Origin: Echinometra lucunter
Lineage: Eukaryota; Echinodermata; Echinoidea; Camarodonta; Echinometridae
DNA: 64,000 nt
Assembly (NCBI GenBank): GCA_029962745.1
Contig: CM057161.1
Span: 13,089,449-13,153,448, forward strand
Direction of reading: 5' to 3'
Made by a program: the position numbers and the translations under genes. This document shows, piece by piece, positions 63,617-64,000 of the stretch. Below the pieces are notes generated by a model that saw only the letters and a list, made by a program, of their open reading frames with translations, was not told the DNA's origin and made no database searches. Numbering within the stretch: the first letter of the stretch is position 1; each line of letters begins with the position of its first letter.

Positions 63617-64000
63617 GGTAAACATTAGAAGAAGAATTTTTCCTTTCAAAACAATTAATTGCTATAAAGTTCCTTTCCACAACTTCAATTCTGCTTCGAG
63701 GACATTTCAACCCTAGGGGATATCAAGAAGTAACCAGAATACATACACAAGAGTTTCAAGCACTATAAAAATCCAGGGAAATAACGTATGCCACAATCAT
63801 TTTAGCAATATGTTTTATTTGATCAGATGCGATGGAATGAGATTCGATTAATTCTCAAATGTGACCCTCCACCACAAAACGACCATTAAGTTGCAATGGG
63901 AATTTTAGAATAAACAGCTAAAATATAGAGCTTGCGGTTGAAAAGTGGATTTTGGGTTTTGTATATTTTCTGAGAATTCATTTATTGACCTATCATCTGA
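63617..64000. other. MOSPD2 intron, repeat-like end
   Basis: Contains tgtgaccctccaccacaaaa and gcttgcggttgaaaagtgga, which I recall as recurrent in marine invertebrate genomes. No second copy occurs in the window. Confidence 0.35.

Overview
The window is animal nuclear DNA. Genes are split into short exons with GT..AG introns, there is one 500-N assembly gap, and introns and intergenic DNA are full of microsatellites, foldback elements and decayed retroelements. No bacterial operon structure, CRISPR array or intact RNA gene was seen. The repeat style and the divergence of the two recognisable genes from vertebrates suggest a marine invertebrate deuterostome. A sea urchin or other echinoderm is my best guess, but the sequence does not prove it.

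Two genes converge tail to tail. (1) On the + strand, from about 4.6 to 36.3 kb, lies most of KIDINS220/ARMS, the ankyrin-repeat and KAP-NTPase membrane scaffold of neurotrophin signalling. I can place 17 exons that join in phase from the central ankyrin repeats to the stop codon, about 1,619 residues. The N-terminal ankyrin exons (about 180 residues by comparison with the vertebrate protein) lie left of the window. (2) On the - strand, from about 62.4 down to 43.0 kb, lies the C-terminal half of MOSPD2, a tail-anchored ER protein with a CRAL-TRIO domain and an MSP/VAP-like domain. The linker, MSP domain and membrane anchor are visible. The CRAL-TRIO exons lie right of the window, and the exon for the first half of the MSP fold is missing, probably inside the N gap.

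Region by region: 1-4.5 kb holds tandem and foldback repeats in a KIDINS220 intron. 4.5-19.6 kb carries ankyrin exons separated by large repeat-filled introns. 19.6-24.5 kb encodes the KAP NTPase and four membrane segments. 24.5-36.3 kb encodes the cytoplasmic C-terminal half, including a 1,977-base last exon with a SAM-like domain and a PDZ-type C terminus. 36.3-43.0 kb is 3' UTR plus intergenic DNA with transposon remnants. 43.0-62.4 kb is MOSPD2, whose introns hold a broken LINE, a hAT-like element and many MITEs. 62.4-64 kb is MOSPD2 intron.

The most interesting signals are local exon duplications. The second MSP exon of MOSPD2 is present twice, 119 bases apart, with identical length and phase and mostly silent differences. 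A MOSPD2 linker exon has two decayed tandem copies, one split by a MITE. The end of one KIDINS220 exon is repeated downstream. The repeats also include a six-copy TTAA-flanked MITE family, a MULE-like element with a perfect 9-base target duplication and a tRNA-like core, and a dispersed repeat with an octamer-plus-TATA arrangement. The two genes have no known shared pathway; their adjacency may be incidental.
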